Origin: Xanthobacteraceae bacterium
GTDB taxonomy: Bacteria > Pseudomonadota > Alphaproteobacteria > Rhizobiales > Xanthobacteraceae
Length of the DNA stretch: 64,000 nt
NCBI GenBank assembly: GCA_022844205.1
Contig: JALHMF010000009.1
Coordinates: 1 to 64,000, forward strand
Direction of reading: 5' to 3'
Shown: positions 53,174-63,835 of the stretch, in pieces
How the letters are laid out: every line of letters begins with the position of its first letter
Numbering within the stretch: position 1 is the first letter of the stretch
Position numbers and translations under genes: made by a program
Notes under the pieces: generated by a model
Seen by the model: the letters and a program-made list of their open reading frames with translations, nothing else
The model's database searches: none
Told to the model about the DNA's origin: nothing

Positions 53174-54628
53174 TCAGGTCTCGCTCGCATCGCTGAAGCT
53201 GAAGGGCGACACGCCGCGCGTGGTCTCGTCGAGTACCAGCCCGCGCGTCAGCGGCGGCTCGGCGCGCTGGCTGCAGTGGGGCCGCTCGCACAGGCGGCAA
53301 TTGACGCCGATCGGGGTCACTTCCGCCGTATCCAGATCGAGGCCCTGCGAATAAACCAGCCGGTTGGCGTATTTCAGTTCGCAGCCGAGGCCGAGCGCAT
53401 AGCGTGGCTGCGGGGTCGCGTGCGGAACGCGGGCGCGGCGTACGGTTTGAGCGATACTGAAATAACGCGCGCCGTCCGGCAGTTCCACGATCTGCGTGAA
53501 CATCTTGCCCGGCGTGTCGAAGGTCGCATGCACGTTCCAGAGCGGGCAGGTGCCGCCGAATTTCGAGAACGGAAACGAACCCGACGAGAAACGCTTCGAG
53601 ACATTGCCCGCGTGATCCACGCGCAGCATGAAGAAGGGCACGCCGCGCGCGTTGGGGCGCTGAAGCGTGGTCAGCCGGTGGCAGACCTGTTCATAGCTCG
53701 CGCCAAATCTGTGGGTGAGCACGCCGAGATCGTAGCCAAGCGCCTCCGCGGCTTCGTGAAAGCTGCGGTATGGCATGATCACGGCGGCGGCGAAGTAATT
53801 CGCGAGCGTGATGCGATAGAGCCGCTTCGTGGTGTCGTCGTTGTCCTTGCTCCTGGCCACGATGGTGTCGAGGAGCGTGTCGCCTTCCACGAGGGCGAGC
53901 TGGAAGGCGATCTGGAATACGCGGCCGGGCACGTCGGTCAGTTCGGAAATCAGCAGTTGTTTGCGATGCCGGTCGTAGCGGCGGAGCGTGTCGCGCATCA
54001 CGTCGATCGGCAGCACGCGGACGAGAATGCCGTGGCGCTGGCGCAGACGTTCGGACAGCGCGCGGAATAGATCATGGGCGGGCGCGTCCACCTCGTCGCG
54101 CAGCTTTTCCGCGGCTGTTTCCAGTTCCGGAAAGTGATTGCGGGATTCTTCGATAAGGTCGCGTACGCGCTCGACCGGGTTGGCGACGAATTCGCCGCTC
54201 TGGTCGCGCCCGGCGAACCGAGAGGCGGCAATCGTTTCGCCTCGCCGCGCCTCGGTGTAGGCGCGGTAGAGGCGCTGGATCGCGTTGGTGGCGCCGGGGC
54301 AAAGTTCGGCGAGGTCGTGCAGTTCCTGTTTGGGCAATTCGATCTGGCGGAAGAGCGGATCGCTGAAGACCTCGTTCATCTCCGCGAAAACGCGGTCATC
54401 GTCGCCGGAAGCGAGTTCGCGCAGATCCACATCATAGGTGTCGGCGATCCGGAGCAGGATCTGCGCCGTCACGGGACGCTGGTTGCGTTCGATCAGGTTG
54501 ACGTAGCTCGGCGAGATGGCGAGCGCCTCGGCCATCTCTGTTTGCGACAGGCCAAGCTGCCGCCGGATGCGCCGGAAGCGCGGACCCACGAACAGCTTGC
54601 GCGCTTTAGGCTCGGTTGCTTGTGACAA
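53174..54628 (-). CDS. ScfR/RamB-type short-chain fatty acyl transcriptional regulator
   Basis: A 484-residue regulator. The N-terminal XRE helix-turn-helix (RRIRRQLGLSQTEMAEALAI) is followed by an IrrE/ImmA-like peptidase domain (about 190-320: ITLANYFAAAVIMPYRSFHE) and a C-terminal DUF2083 region with a four-cysteine cluster (VNCRLCERPHC, GLGC). This matches the ScfR/RamB/PrpC-regulator group that controls acetate and propionate use. It is divergent from aceA, its expected target. The intergenic region carries repeated GTTACA motifs. Confidence 0.9.
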   Translation of the reverse strand: MSQATEPKARKLFVGPRFRRIRRQLGLSQTEMAEALAISPSYVNLIERNQRPVTAQILLRIADTYDVDLRELASGDDDRVFAEMNEVFSDPLFRQIELPKQELHDLAELCPGATNAIQRLYRAYTEARRGETIAASRFAGRDQSGEFVANPVERVRDLIEESRNHFPELETAAEKLRDEVDAPAHDLFRALSERLRQRHGILVRVLPIDVMRDTLRRYDRHRKQLLISELTDVPGRVFQIAFQLALVEGDTLLDTIVARSKDNDDTTKRLYRITLANYFAAAVIMPYRSFHEAAEALGYDLGVLTHRFGASYEQVCHRLTTLQRPNARGVPFFMLRVDHAGNVSKRFSSGSFPFSKFGGTCPLWNVHATFDTPGKMFTQIVELPDGARYFSIAQTVRRARVPHATPQPRYALGLGCELKYANRLVYSQGLDLDTAEVTPIGVNCRLCERPHCSQRAEPPLTRGLVLDETTRGVSPFSFSDASET

Positions 54629-54775
54629 TTGTTACATCTCTACAGTCGAGTTAGTATGAATGTTACAGCATGGCACGATTTTATCGCAAGAGCCATAAAC
54701 ACCGCTATTAATGGGCTTTCTCAAGCGTTACAGAAATAACGAGCGAGATCGCTATGGAATTGTAACTTCTGTAAT
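54629..54775. promoter_or_regulatory. scfR-aceA control region with repeated GTTACA motifs
   Basis: GTTACA occurs at 54631-54636, 54662-54667 and 54727-54732. Its complement TGTAAC lies at 54761-54766, with TGTAAT at 54770-54775. The dense, two-strand arrangement in the divergent promoter region suggests operator sites for the regulator (inference). Confidence 0.6.
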
Positions 54776-54791
54776 AATTGAGAGGAAAAAA

Positions 54792-56096
<1,305 letters not shown>

Positions 56097-56123
56097 CACA
56101 GTCACGCATCAAGGAGACAAGCC

Positions 56124-56330
56124 ATGTCACGCAGGTTCTGGGTTATTGGCGGCGAATACCAATCGATCAAGTTCGACCAGATGATCGGCGGCACCGAGAA
56201 GCTGTACGGGCCGTTCGTGGAACGCAACGACGCCGAGCGGACCTGGCGCTCGGTATCGGAGCGGCATCGTTCCGAGTGCTGCATGCGCTTCTCGATCGTC
56301 GAGGAACGGGCTTTGGCAGCGGTGAGCTGA
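56124..56330 (+). CDS. DUF4170 family protein
   Basis: A 68-residue protein matching DUF4170 (RRFWVIGGEYQSIKFDQMIG, then EKLYGPFVERNDAERTW). AAGGAG precedes the ATG. It sits 27 nt downstream of aceA and ahead of a strong terminator, so it is probably cotranscribed with aceA. Function unknown. Confidence 0.85.
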   Translation: MSRRFWVIGGEYQSIKFDQMIGGTEKLYGPFVERNDAERTWRSVSERHRSECCMRFSIVEERALAAVS

Positions 56331-56347
56331 GAACCGCGGGCCCCTTC

Positions 56348-56391
56348 TGGCTCAAGGGTGTCATCCTCCCCCTTGAGCCAGCTTTATTTCA
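56348..56391 (+). terminator. Rho-independent terminator
   Basis: CTGGCTCAAGGG and CCCTTGAGCCAG form a 12-bp stem followed by CTTTATTTC, 18 nt after the DUF4170 stop. Confidence 0.85.
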
Positions 56392-56460
56392 GGCGGGCCG
56401 GCCCGGCGATGCGCCGGCCCGTCGTTTTTCCGCCCGCCGTTTCCTGCTAGAGCAACGGCC

Positions 56461-57087
56461 ATGAGCGATCATTCCGAGCAGGAACTTTCCGAGGCAGCCG
56501 CACAGGCCGAAGCCCTGATCGTGCCGGGCCGCGCCTGCGGCACCTGCGGCATGTGCTGCAAGATTCCAAAGATCGAGGTGCTGGAAAAGCCGTCGGGCAA
56601 ATGGTGCGTGAACGCCGTGGCCGGCAAGGGCTGCAAGATCTACGAGACACGGCCGATGGTCTGCCGCCGTTTCATGTGCCTTTGGCTACAGGACGCGAAC
56701 ATCAGCGCCGAGTGGAAGCCCGATAAATCGAAGATGTATCTGAGTCTTGAATTGAGCGGCGAGCGGCTGGCGGCGCATGTCGATCCGGCAACGCCGGGCG
56801 CCTGGCTGAAGCAGCCTTACTACGACGACCTGAAACGCTGGGCCGTTCAGGCTGCGCGGAATGAAACACAGGTCAGCGTTTTCATCGGCCGCCATGCCAT
56901 CGTGATTACGCCGGAACGAGACATCGATCTCGGTATGGTCGGCGAGGATGAACTCATCATTTCCACGAAAGAGAAGCAGGGCGATCGCTTCGTGCTGGGC
57001 GCCGAAAAGATCAAGCGCGACGATCTGGAGCGGCATCAAAAGCAATGGGCTGCGGCGCGCAGCCGGGCCGCCATGCCGAAGCTTTAG
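56461..57087 (+). CDS. YkgJ-type CxxCxxCC cysteine cluster protein
   Basis: A 208-residue protein of the YkgJ/CxxCxxCC (zinc- or iron-chelating) family. The cluster CGTCGMCCKIP lies near residues 24-34, with further conserved GKGCKIYETRPMVCRRFMCL. Family members are thought to bind metal or an Fe-S cluster; no precise role is established. It is upstream of the gentisate dioxygenase gene in the same direction. Confidence 0.85.
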   Translation: MSDHSEQELSEAAAQAEALIVPGRACGTCGMCCKIPKIEVLEKPSGKWCVNAVAGKGCKIYETRPMVCRRFMCLWLQDANISAEWKPDKSKMYLSLELSGERLAAHVDPATPGAWLKQPYYDDLKRWAVQAARNETQVSVFIGRHAIVITPERDIDLGMVGEDELIISTKEKQGDRFVLGAEKIKRDDLERHQKQWAAARSRAAMPKL

Positions 57088-57173
57088 GAACTTCGCGAAA
57101 CGCCCACTTCGTTGACAGGCCGGAACGCGAGTGTAACGTTCCGCGAAATCTCAGAAATTTCCGGGAGCGCAAT

Positions 57174-58244
57174 ATGGAAGCCGCCAACAGCAGCGCAATG
57201 GCCAAATCGGGCGACTCGGTTGCCGGTGCGGTAACGCCTGAGCGAGCGGCCTATTACGAAAAGATCGGCAAGAAGAATCTGGCGCCGCTCTGGGAAGTGC
57301 TGAAGGGCCTGGTACCCGCCGAGCCGCGCACGCCGTGCGCGACCGCGATGTGGCGCTTCGAGGACGTGAAGAACATGGTGCTGGAAGCGGGCACGCTCAT
57401 CACCGCGAAGGAGGCGGAACGGCGCGTGCTGGTGTTCGAGAACCCGGCCTTGCGCGGACGCTCGCGCATCACGCAGTCCTTGTACGCCGGCTTGCAGCTC
57501 ATCATGCCGGGCGAGGTCGCGCCCGCGCACCGCCACACGGCGTCCGCCATCCGCCTTGTGCTGGACGGCGAGGGGGCCTACACGGCGGTCGATGGCGAAA
57601 AGACCGTCATGCGCCGCGGGGATTTCGTCATCACGCCGAACTGGGCGCCGCACGATCACGGAAACACATCCAAGGAGCCGATGATCTGGCTCGACGTGCT
57701 GGATTTGCCCACGGTGAATTTCTTCGACGCAGCGTTCTCCGAGCATCTCGATCAGGAGAAGCAGTCGAATACGCGCGAGGACGGCGACAGCTATGCGCGC
57801 TTCGGTTCGGGCGTGTTGCCGGATGGCGCCAAGGTGCTGAACCGCAGCCCGATCATCAACTACCCATACGCCCGCCTGAAGCCGGTGCTGGAGCGCATGG
57901 AAGGCGCGGGCGAGATCGACCCGCATCACGGCGCGCGCGTGCGGTACGCCAATCCGTTCAATGGCGGCTGGGCCACGCCGACCATGGGCGCGCAGCTTGC
58001 GATGATGCCGAAGGGCTTCAAGGGCAAGGACTACCGTTCCACTGACGGCACCATCTTCGTCTGCCTTGAGGGTGAGGGCACCACGAAAGTGGACGGCGAG
58101 ACGCTAGAGTGGGGCCGCAACGACGTGTTCGTGGTGCCGTCCTGGAAGCGTTACGCGCACATGACCAAGAACAAGTCGGTGCTGTTTTCGATCTCGGACC
58201 GGCCGGCGCAGGAATCGCTCGGCATCTGGCGTGAGCAGAATTGA
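57174..58244 (+). CDS. gtdA: Gentisate 1,2-dioxygenase
   Basis: Bicupin iron enzyme that opens the ring of gentisate to maleylpyruvate. About 356 residues. The first cupin carries PAHRHTASAIRLVLDGEG and NWAPHDHGN (iron-binding His-x-His and His). The second cupin (GTIFVCLEGEGTTKVDGETL) is the structural partner. The chosen ATG at 57174 follows GGGAGCG; the open frame upstream is not family-like. Maleylpyruvate isomerase and hydrolase genes are not seen nearby. Confidence 0.93.
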   Translation: MEAANSSAMAKSGDSVAGAVTPERAAYYEKIGKKNLAPLWEVLKGLVPAEPRTPCATAMWRFEDVKNMVLEAGTLITAKEAERRVLVFENPALRGRSRITQSLYAGLQLIMPGEVAPAHRHTASAIRLVLDGEGAYTAVDGEKTVMRRGDFVITPNWAPHDHGNTSKEPMIWLDVLDLPTVNFFDAAFSEHLDQEKQSNTREDGDSYARFGSGVLPDGAKVLNRSPIINYPYARLKPVLERMEGAGEIDPHHGARVRYANPFNGGWATPTMGAQLAMMPKGFKGKDYRSTDGTIFVCLEGEGTTKVDGETLEWGRNDVFVVPSWKRYAHMTKNKSVLFSISDRPAQESLGIWREQN

Positions 58245-58291
58245 AACAACGCGGAACCACTTTTAATCGGATCAATAAGCCAGCCTAGTTC

Positions 58292-58398
58292 CGTCATCCT
58301 GAGGTGCGAGCCGCGTCAGCGGCGAGCCTCGAAGGATGAACGGCCCGGGCCGTCGCCCTTCGAGGGTCGCGCTGTGCGCGACCACCTCAGGGTGACGG
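58292..58398. repeat. Palindromic intergenic repeat
   Basis: GTCATCCTGAGGTGCGAGCC ... CCTCGAAGGATGAACGGCCC and CCTTCGAGGGTCGCGC ... ACCACCTCAGGGTGAC: outer and inner inverted arms between gtdA and the polysaccharide genes. Confidence 0.82.
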
Positions 58399-58427
58399 AG
58401 TGGCTGTTTCATTGGAGCGACCGCGCT

Positions 58428-59849
58428 CTAATCATTCTCGCGTTTGTAAACATCCTCGATGCGAACGATGTCGTCCTCGCCGAGATAGCTGCCGGTCTGC
58501 ACCTCGATCAGTTCGAGCGGCGTTTCGCCCGGATTTTCGAGACGGTGGACTTCGCCGAGCGGGATGTAGGTCGACTCGTTGGGCTTCAGCAGTTTGACCT
58601 GATCGCCGATCGTGACCTTGGCCGTGCCATTCACCACCACCCAATGCTCGGCGCGATGCTTGTGCTTTTGCAAAGAGAGCTGGCCGCCCGGGTTCACGAC
58701 GATCCGCTTGACCTGAAAGCCCTCGCCCCGGTCCACGCCCTGGTACGAGCCCCACGGGCGATAGACGCGGGCGTGGGTGTCGGCCTCGGCTTTTTTCTTT
58801 TCGCGTAACGTATCGACGAGCTTGCGCAGGCTTTCCGTGCTGTCCTTATGGGCGACGAGCACCGCGTCGTCCTCGACCACCACCACCATATCTTCCGCGC
58901 CGAGGAGGACAGCGAGCTTGCCGCTGCTCGACACATAAGATCCCTTGGAGTCGAGCACGAGCACATTGCCCCTGGCGACGTTGCCGGCGGCATCCTGTTC
59001 CGAGATCGCCCACAGCGCCTGCCAGCCGCCAAGATCGGACCAGCCGTAGTCGGCGGCGATTACGGCTGCCTTCTTGGTGCGCTCCATCACCGCATAGTCG
59101 ATGGATTTCCTTTCGGCTTCCCCAAATGCCTTTGGGTCGAGCTGCAGGAAATCGAGATCGGTCTTGCTGCCATCGACCGCGTTCTGGATTGTCTTTGCGC
59201 TCTCCGGCAAGAAGGCTCGATATTCATCGAGCAGCACATCGGCGCGGAACAGGAAGTTTCCGGAATTCCAGAGATAGCCCTGTTGCACATACCCGGCGGC
59301 GGTTTTCGCGTCTGGCTTTTCCACGAATGCATCGACGTCGCGTGCTCCCATGCCGGCGATTTCCTTGCCGGGCTTGATGTAGCCGTAGGCGGTCGCCGGG
59401 TGATCCGGCTGCATGCCGAAAGTCACGATGCGGCCTTCTCGCGCGGCGGGGATTGCGCGCCGCACCGAGTCCACGAATTTCTCCGGTGCCCGTACATAAT
59501 GATCGGCGGCGAGCACCAGCAGCAATTCCCCGGGTCTTGACCTTGAAGCGATCATGCTCGCCGCCACAATCGCCGGCGCAGAGTCGCGCCGCGACGGCTC
59601 CAGCACGATGTCGGCCTCGACCCCGAGTTCGGCGAATTGTTCGCGCACGATAAAGCGATAGTCGCGATGGGTGATGACCAGCGGCTTGCCGAACACGCGG
59701 CCGTCGCCGACCCGCTTCAACGTCTCCTGCAGACTCGAAAGCTCACCGGTGAGACGCAGGAATTGTTTTGGAAAGCTGTCGCGCGAGGCGGGCCACAAAC
59801 GCGTGCCGGCGCCCCCACACAAGATCACCGGACGAACGAGGTCCGACAT
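58428..59849 (-). CDS. Mannose-1-phosphate guanylyltransferase / mannose-6-phosphate isomerase
   Basis: A 473-residue bifunctional enzyme making GDP-mannose for surface polysaccharide. The N-terminal nucleotidyltransferase (VILCGGAGTRLWPASRDSFP, FVEKPDAKTAAGYVQQGYLW) is followed by a C-terminal cupin isomerase (PGGQLSLQKHKHRAEHWVVV). It is 11 nt downstream of the ABC exporter gene, probably one operon. Class II AlgA/ManC/XanB type. Confidence 0.95.
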   Translation of the reverse strand: MSDLVRPVILCGGAGTRLWPASRDSFPKQFLRLTGELSSLQETLKRVGDGRVFGKPLVITHRDYRFIVREQFAELGVEADIVLEPSRRDSAPAIVAASMIASRSRPGELLLVLAADHYVRAPEKFVDSVRRAIPAAREGRIVTFGMQPDHPATAYGYIKPGKEIAGMGARDVDAFVEKPDAKTAAGYVQQGYLWNSGNFLFRADVLLDEYRAFLPESAKTIQNAVDGSKTDLDFLQLDPKAFGEAERKSIDYAVMERTKKAAVIAADYGWSDLGGWQALWAISEQDAAGNVARGNVLVLDSKGSYVSSSGKLAVLLGAEDMVVVVEDDAVLVAHKDSTESLRKLVDTLREKKKAEADTHARVYRPWGSYQGVDRGEGFQVKRIVVNPGGQLSLQKHKHRAEHWVVVNGTAKVTIGDQVKLLKPNESTYIPLGEVHRLENPGETPLELIEVQTGSYLGEDDIVRIEDVYKREND

Positions 59850-59860
59850 TCAATCCGCTC

Positions 59861-61657
59861 TCAGGCAATAGCGATTGTTAGTTCTTCGAACTGCGTCTGG
59901 TAGAGAGCATAATAACGTCCGCGCCGCGCGATCAATTCATCATGCTTGCCGCTCTCGATGATGCGGCCCTCATCCATGGCGCAAATCTTGTCGGCGGCCA
60001 TGATGGTCTGCAGCCGGTGCGCGATTACCAGGGTCGTTCGCGAAGCCTGAAGCGACTCCAGCGCGCGCTGCACCTCGCGCTCGGACTCGGAATCTAGTGC
60101 GGCGGTCGGTTCATCGAGCAGCAGAATGGGTGCGTTCTTCAGGAACGCGCGGGCGATTGCGATGCGTGCCCGCTGGCCGCCGGAAATCTGCACGCCCTGC
60201 TCGCCGACCTGCGAGTCGTAACCCTTCGGGAAGCCCTGGATAAAATCGTGAGCGTGCGCGGCTTTCGCCGCCTTCACGATCTCTTCCTCGGTGGCGTCGA
60301 GTTTGCCAAGCGCGATGTTGTCGCGAATGGTGCCAGAAAACATGAACACGTCCTGGCTGACATAGGCGATCTGCGCGCGCAGCGAGCGGCGCGAGAATTG
60401 CGAGATGTCGTGATCGTCGATGAAAATCTTGCCGGTCTGCGGCTCCCAGAACCGCTCCACGAGATTCATGATGGTGGACTTGCCGGAGCCGGAGGAGCCG
60501 ACCAGCGCGGTGGTCGTGCCGGGCTCGGCGATGAAGGAAATCCCCCGCAAGACGGCTTCTTCCGGCCGGTAGCGGAAGGACACTTCGCGGAACTCGATGC
60601 GGCCGCGGCCGACCTTGATCGCGGGCATCCTCGCTTCGTCGTGTTCCGCCGGAAGGCTGTCGATCGTATCGAACAGGAAGCGGGTGAGCGTCAGCGACGC
60701 CGCCAGTTCGATCTGCAGACGGGCGAGGCGCTTGGCCGGTTCATAGGCAAGCAGAAGGGCGGTTACGACCGAGAAGAATTCGCCCGGCAACTGCGAGCCG
60801 GCGAGTACCCCGTGTCCCGCATACATCACGAAGCCAGCGATCGCGAAACCGCCGAGCATTTCCATCACCGGGCTCGAGAACGCCTTGATGCGCGCCATTT
60901 TGTTCTGGTTGAGTTCGACCTGGTCGATGCTCGCGGACATGCGCTTCCGCATCAAGTCCTCGAGATTGTAGGACTTCACGATGCGGATGCCCTGCACAGA
61001 CTCCTGCAGGTGTTTCAGAATTTCGCCGGTGCTGCCGAACTGCGCGCGCATCGCATGGCGGGCGCGGCGGGACAGGTTGCGGATAAAATACACCGATGCC
61101 GGCAGCGTAATCATCCCGGCGATCATGATGATCGGGTCTTGCAGGACCATCACGATCACGAGACCGGTGAGGGTCAGCACATCGCGGCCGATGCTGGTGA
61201 TGAGAAGATCGAGCACGGTGCGGGCACCGGCGGCACCCGAATTCAGCCGGTTGAGGAACTCGGTCGAATGGCGCTCCGCGAAGAAGGAGACGCCCTGCGA
61301 GAGCATGGAGTCGTACAGGCGGCGCTGGTAATCGGCGATGATGCGGTTGCCGATCCGCGCGAGCGTCGTCATCTGACCGTAGGTTGCGAAGCCCTTCACC
61401 GTGAACAGGCCCATCAGCGTACCGCCGAGGACCCAGATCGCGGTATAATTGCCCTCGACGAAAATCTTGTTCACAACATCGCGCATCAGCCAGGCGGCAA
61501 AGGCGGTGCAGCCGGCGACGATTGCCATGTAGATGAAGGCTCGCAAATACCGCCAGGCGTGCTTGCGGCCGTCGGTCTTCACCAGACGTGGAATGATGAT
61601 CCTTGCGTCTTCGCTGAAGACGCGGGACAGCCGGTTGCGGATTTTTTCCATAAACAT
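59861..61657 (-). CDS. MsbA-like ABC exporter (fused membrane and ATPase domains)
   Basis: A 598-residue half-transporter. The membrane domain spans about residues 35-330 with six helices, and the nucleotide-binding domain carries VGSSGSGKSTIMNLVERFWE (Walker A), QISGGQRARIAIARA (signature) and ILLLDEPTAALDSESE (Walker B). It resembles MsbA and related lipid or polysaccharide exporters. Its place between galU and mannose genes suggests a surface glycan or lipid substrate. Start ATG at 61657 or 61651. Confidence 0.92.
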   Translation of the reverse strand: MFMEKIRNRLSRVFSEDARIIIPRLVKTDGRKHAWRYLRAFIYMAIVAGCTAFAAWLMRDVVNKIFVEGNYTAIWVLGGTLMGLFTVKGFATYGQMTTLARIGNRIIADYQRRLYDSMLSQGVSFFAERHSTEFLNRLNSGAAGARTVLDLLITSIGRDVLTLTGLVIVMVLQDPIIMIAGMITLPASVYFIRNLSRRARHAMRAQFGSTGEILKHLQESVQGIRIVKSYNLEDLMRKRMSASIDQVELNQNKMARIKAFSSPVMEMLGGFAIAGFVMYAGHGVLAGSQLPGEFFSVVTALLLAYEPAKRLARLQIELAASLTLTRFLFDTIDSLPAEHDEARMPAIKVGRGRIEFREVSFRYRPEEAVLRGISFIAEPGTTTALVGSSGSGKSTIMNLVERFWEPQTGKIFIDDHDISQFSRRSLRAQIAYVSQDVFMFSGTIRDNIALGKLDATEEEIVKAAKAAHAHDFIQGFPKGYDSQVGEQGVQISGGQRARIAIARAFLKNAPILLLDEPTAALDSESEREVQRALESLQASRTTLVIAHRLQTIMAADKICAMDEGRIIESGKHDELIARRGRYYALYQTQFEELTIAIA

Positions 61658-61753
61658 ATCGGCTGGGGCGCTCAGGTTGTCTCGCGGCGCACAATGCGGT
61701 TTTTGCGCGGAGTGTCAATTCGATGGGCCGGCCGTGAAAATGTGACGCGGACC

Positions 61754-62635
61754 CTATTTAGCAGCGAGCAAACGCTGCAATTCCGTCCGAAATGCGGGCG
61801 CAAGATCGTCGCGTTCTAGCGCGTAGGCGACATTGGCCGACAAGAACCCGAGTTTTGAACCGCAGTCATAGGTGCGGCCCTCGAATTTCAGACCGTAGAA
61901 GGCCTGGCGCTGCGACAATCTGATCATCGCGTCGGTGATCTGGATTTCGTTGCCCGCACCGCGCTCGTGCGCGGAGAGCATGTCGAAGATCTCCGGTTGC
62001 AGGATGTAGCGCCCGGTGATGATGAGGTTGGAAGGGGCCGTGCCCTTCGCGGGCTTCTCCACCATCGAGGTGATCTCGAAGGCGTTGTCCCGCTTCTTGC
62101 CGGTGCCGACGACGCCGTACATGTGCGTCATGTCATCGGGAACTTCCTCCACGGCGATCACGTTCGAGGCCTCGCCGATCGCAAGATACGCCTCGATCAT
62201 CTGCGCGAGGCAGCCCTTCTTCGCGTGCACCAGCACGTCCGGCAGGAGCAGCGCGAACGGTTCGCGGCCCACGAGTTCACGCGCGCACCAGACGGCGTGT
62301 CCCAATCCGAGCGGAGACTGCTGGCGGGTGAAGCTCGTCGTGCCGGCGCCGGGAAGATCGTTCTCCAGCGCTACGAGTTCGGACTTCTTGTTGCGTTCGG
62401 AAAGCGTCATCTCCAGTTCGACCTGCCGGTCGAAATGGTCCTCGATCACCGCCTTGTTGCGCCCCGTCACGAAGATGAAATGTTCGACGCCCGCCGCGCG
62501 GGCTTCATCCACGACATACTGGATGACGGGACGGTCGACGACCGGCAGCATTTCCTTCGGCATCGCCTTGGTGGCGGGCAAAAAGCGGGTGCCCAGACCG
62601 GCGACGGGGAACACGGCCTTGCGGATTTTCTTCAT
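61754..62635 (-). CDS. galU: UTP-glucose-1-phosphate uridylyltransferase
   Basis: Makes UDP-glucose from UTP and glucose-1-phosphate. 293 residues with AVFPVAGLGTRFLPATKAMP at the N-terminus, KEMLPVVDRPVIQYVVDEA and MVEKPAKGTAPSNLIITGRY. It is divergent from rfbD and lies upstream of the ABC exporter on the same strand. UDP-glucose dehydrogenase at the window end would use its product. Confidence 0.96.
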   Translation of the reverse strand: MKKIRKAVFPVAGLGTRFLPATKAMPKEMLPVVDRPVIQYVVDEARAAGVEHFIFVTGRNKAVIEDHFDRQVELEMTLSERNKKSELVALENDLPGAGTTSFTRQQSPLGLGHAVWCARELVGREPFALLLPDVLVHAKKGCLAQMIEAYLAIGEASNVIAVEEVPDDMTHMYGVVGTGKKRDNAFEITSMVEKPAKGTAPSNLIITGRYILQPEIFDMLSAHERGAGNEIQITDAMIRLSQRQAFYGLKFEGRTYDCGSKLGFLSANVAYALERDDLAPAFRTELQRLLAAK

Positions 62636-62773
62636 GGTCTACTCGCGGGTGGGATCGCGGGGCGGTTGCCGTTCTATGTCCCGACTCGGCCCCGTTGGCA
62701 AATCGGAGGAACGGCGCTTGACGCTTGCCGGGGATGCGCGGTTTCTGCATGGTGCCGCGACGGAACAGCACGC

Positions 62774-63694
62774 ATGAACGGCGGACCCATTCTAGTTTTC
62801 GGCGCGCGCGGCCAAATCGGCCGCGAATTTGTGGCGCTTGCCACCGCACGGCGCGTGCCGGTGGCCGCCCTGTCGCGCGCCGATGCCGACATCACCAACG
62901 AGACGACGGTGCGCACGGTGATGGACATCCACCGGCCGTCGGCGGTCGTGAATGCCGCCGGTTATACGGCGGTGTCGAATGCCGAGCGCGAGCCGGAGGC
63001 GGCACAGCTCGGCAATGTCGTCGGGCCGGCGGTGCTGGCGACCGCTTGTTCCGATCTTTCCGTGCCGCTCATTCATATCTCCACTGACTATGTGTTCGAC
63101 GGAAACAAGAAGGCCGCCTATGTCGAGGGCGACCGCGTCAATCCGCTCGGCGTCTATGGGCGCACCAAGGCGGAAGGCGAGGCGAAGGTGCGCGAGATCG
63201 CGAAACGCCACGTCATCCTGCGTACGTCCTGGGTTTATGGAGTCTACGGCCGCAACTTCATGAAGACGGTGTTGCGGCTTGCCGCCGAGCGCGACGAATT
63301 GCGCATGGTGTCGGACCAGTATGGCTGCCCGACCGCGACGTTCGACCTTGCCGAAGCCCTGCTCGTCGTCGCGCGCAAACTGCCGGAAAAAGTCTCCAAC
63401 GCCGGCACGTTCCATTTCGCAGGAAGCGGCTCGACGTCATGGTTCGGGTTCGCGGAAGAGATCGTAAAACGGCAGGCGATCTTCACCGGACGCACGCCGA
63501 AGGTGGTGGCGATCAAGGCGTCCGAATATCCGGCTTCGGTGAAGCGTCCACTGAATTCCGAACTCGACTCGACAAAATTTTCGAATGTGTACGGTTTCCG
63601 CGCGCGGCCGTGGCAGGAACGGGTGGCGGAGATAGTCGCCGTGCTCTCGAAGGCGAAGACGCCGGAAACGGCGCCGCAAACTCAGCAAAGTTAA
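62774..63694 (+). CDS. rfbD: dTDP-4-dehydrorhamnose reductase
   Basis: Last step of dTDP-L-rhamnose synthesis. About 306 residues: the NAD(P)-binding start ILVFGARGQIGREFVALA, the catalytic YGRTKAEGEA (Tyr/Lys pair), STDYVFDGNKKAAYVEGD and ILRTSWVYGVYGRNFMKTVL. The ATG at 62774 is the first that leaves a normal Rossmann start; the open frame continues far upstream without homology. The rfbA, rfbB and rfbC partners are not in this window. Confidence 0.94.
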   Translation: MNGGPILVFGARGQIGREFVALATARRVPVAALSRADADITNETTVRTVMDIHRPSAVVNAAGYTAVSNAEREPEAAQLGNVVGPAVLATACSDLSVPLIHISTDYVFDGNKKAAYVEGDRVNPLGVYGRTKAEGEAKVREIAKRHVILRTSWVYGVYGRNFMKTVLRLAAERDELRMVSDQYGCPTATFDLAEALLVVARKLPEKVSNAGTFHFAGSGSTSWFGFAEEIVKRQAIFTGRTPKVVAIKASEYPASVKRPLNSELDSTKFSNVYGFRARPWQERVAEIVAVLSKAKTPETAPQTQQS

Positions 63695-63700
63695 AGCGCC

Positions 63701-63820
63701 GTCATGGCCGGGCTCGCAGCCAACTTTAGGCAGGCTGCGCAAGCTTGCCTGCCCCGGCCATCCCGATTGTAAGGCACTGCCCTCCTAAGCGAGATGCCCG
63801 CAACAAGTGCGGGCATGACA
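63701..63820. repeat. Palindromic repeat with nested insertion
   Basis: GTCATGGCCGGGCTC ... CCCCGGCCATCCCGATTGT, then CACTGCCCTCCTAAGCGAGA and GCCCGCAACAAGTGCGGGC. It matches the repeat at 37045-37130 except for an extra hairpin (GCAGCCAACTTTAGGCAGGC ... GCCTGCC) in the first loop. The final hairpin is followed by a T run and may end rfbD transcription. Confidence 0.82.
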
Positions 63821-63835
63821 GTTTTTTTCTGGAAG

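Noticed and set aside
57091-57117. GGAAC...CGTT upstream of gentisate dioxygenase
   Set aside because: The spacer is 18 nt, outside the N16-17 range.
61967-62773. Long in-frame extension upstream of rfbD opposite galU
   Set aside because: It is the antisense of galU. The Rossmann start of RfbD follows directly after the ATG at 62774.
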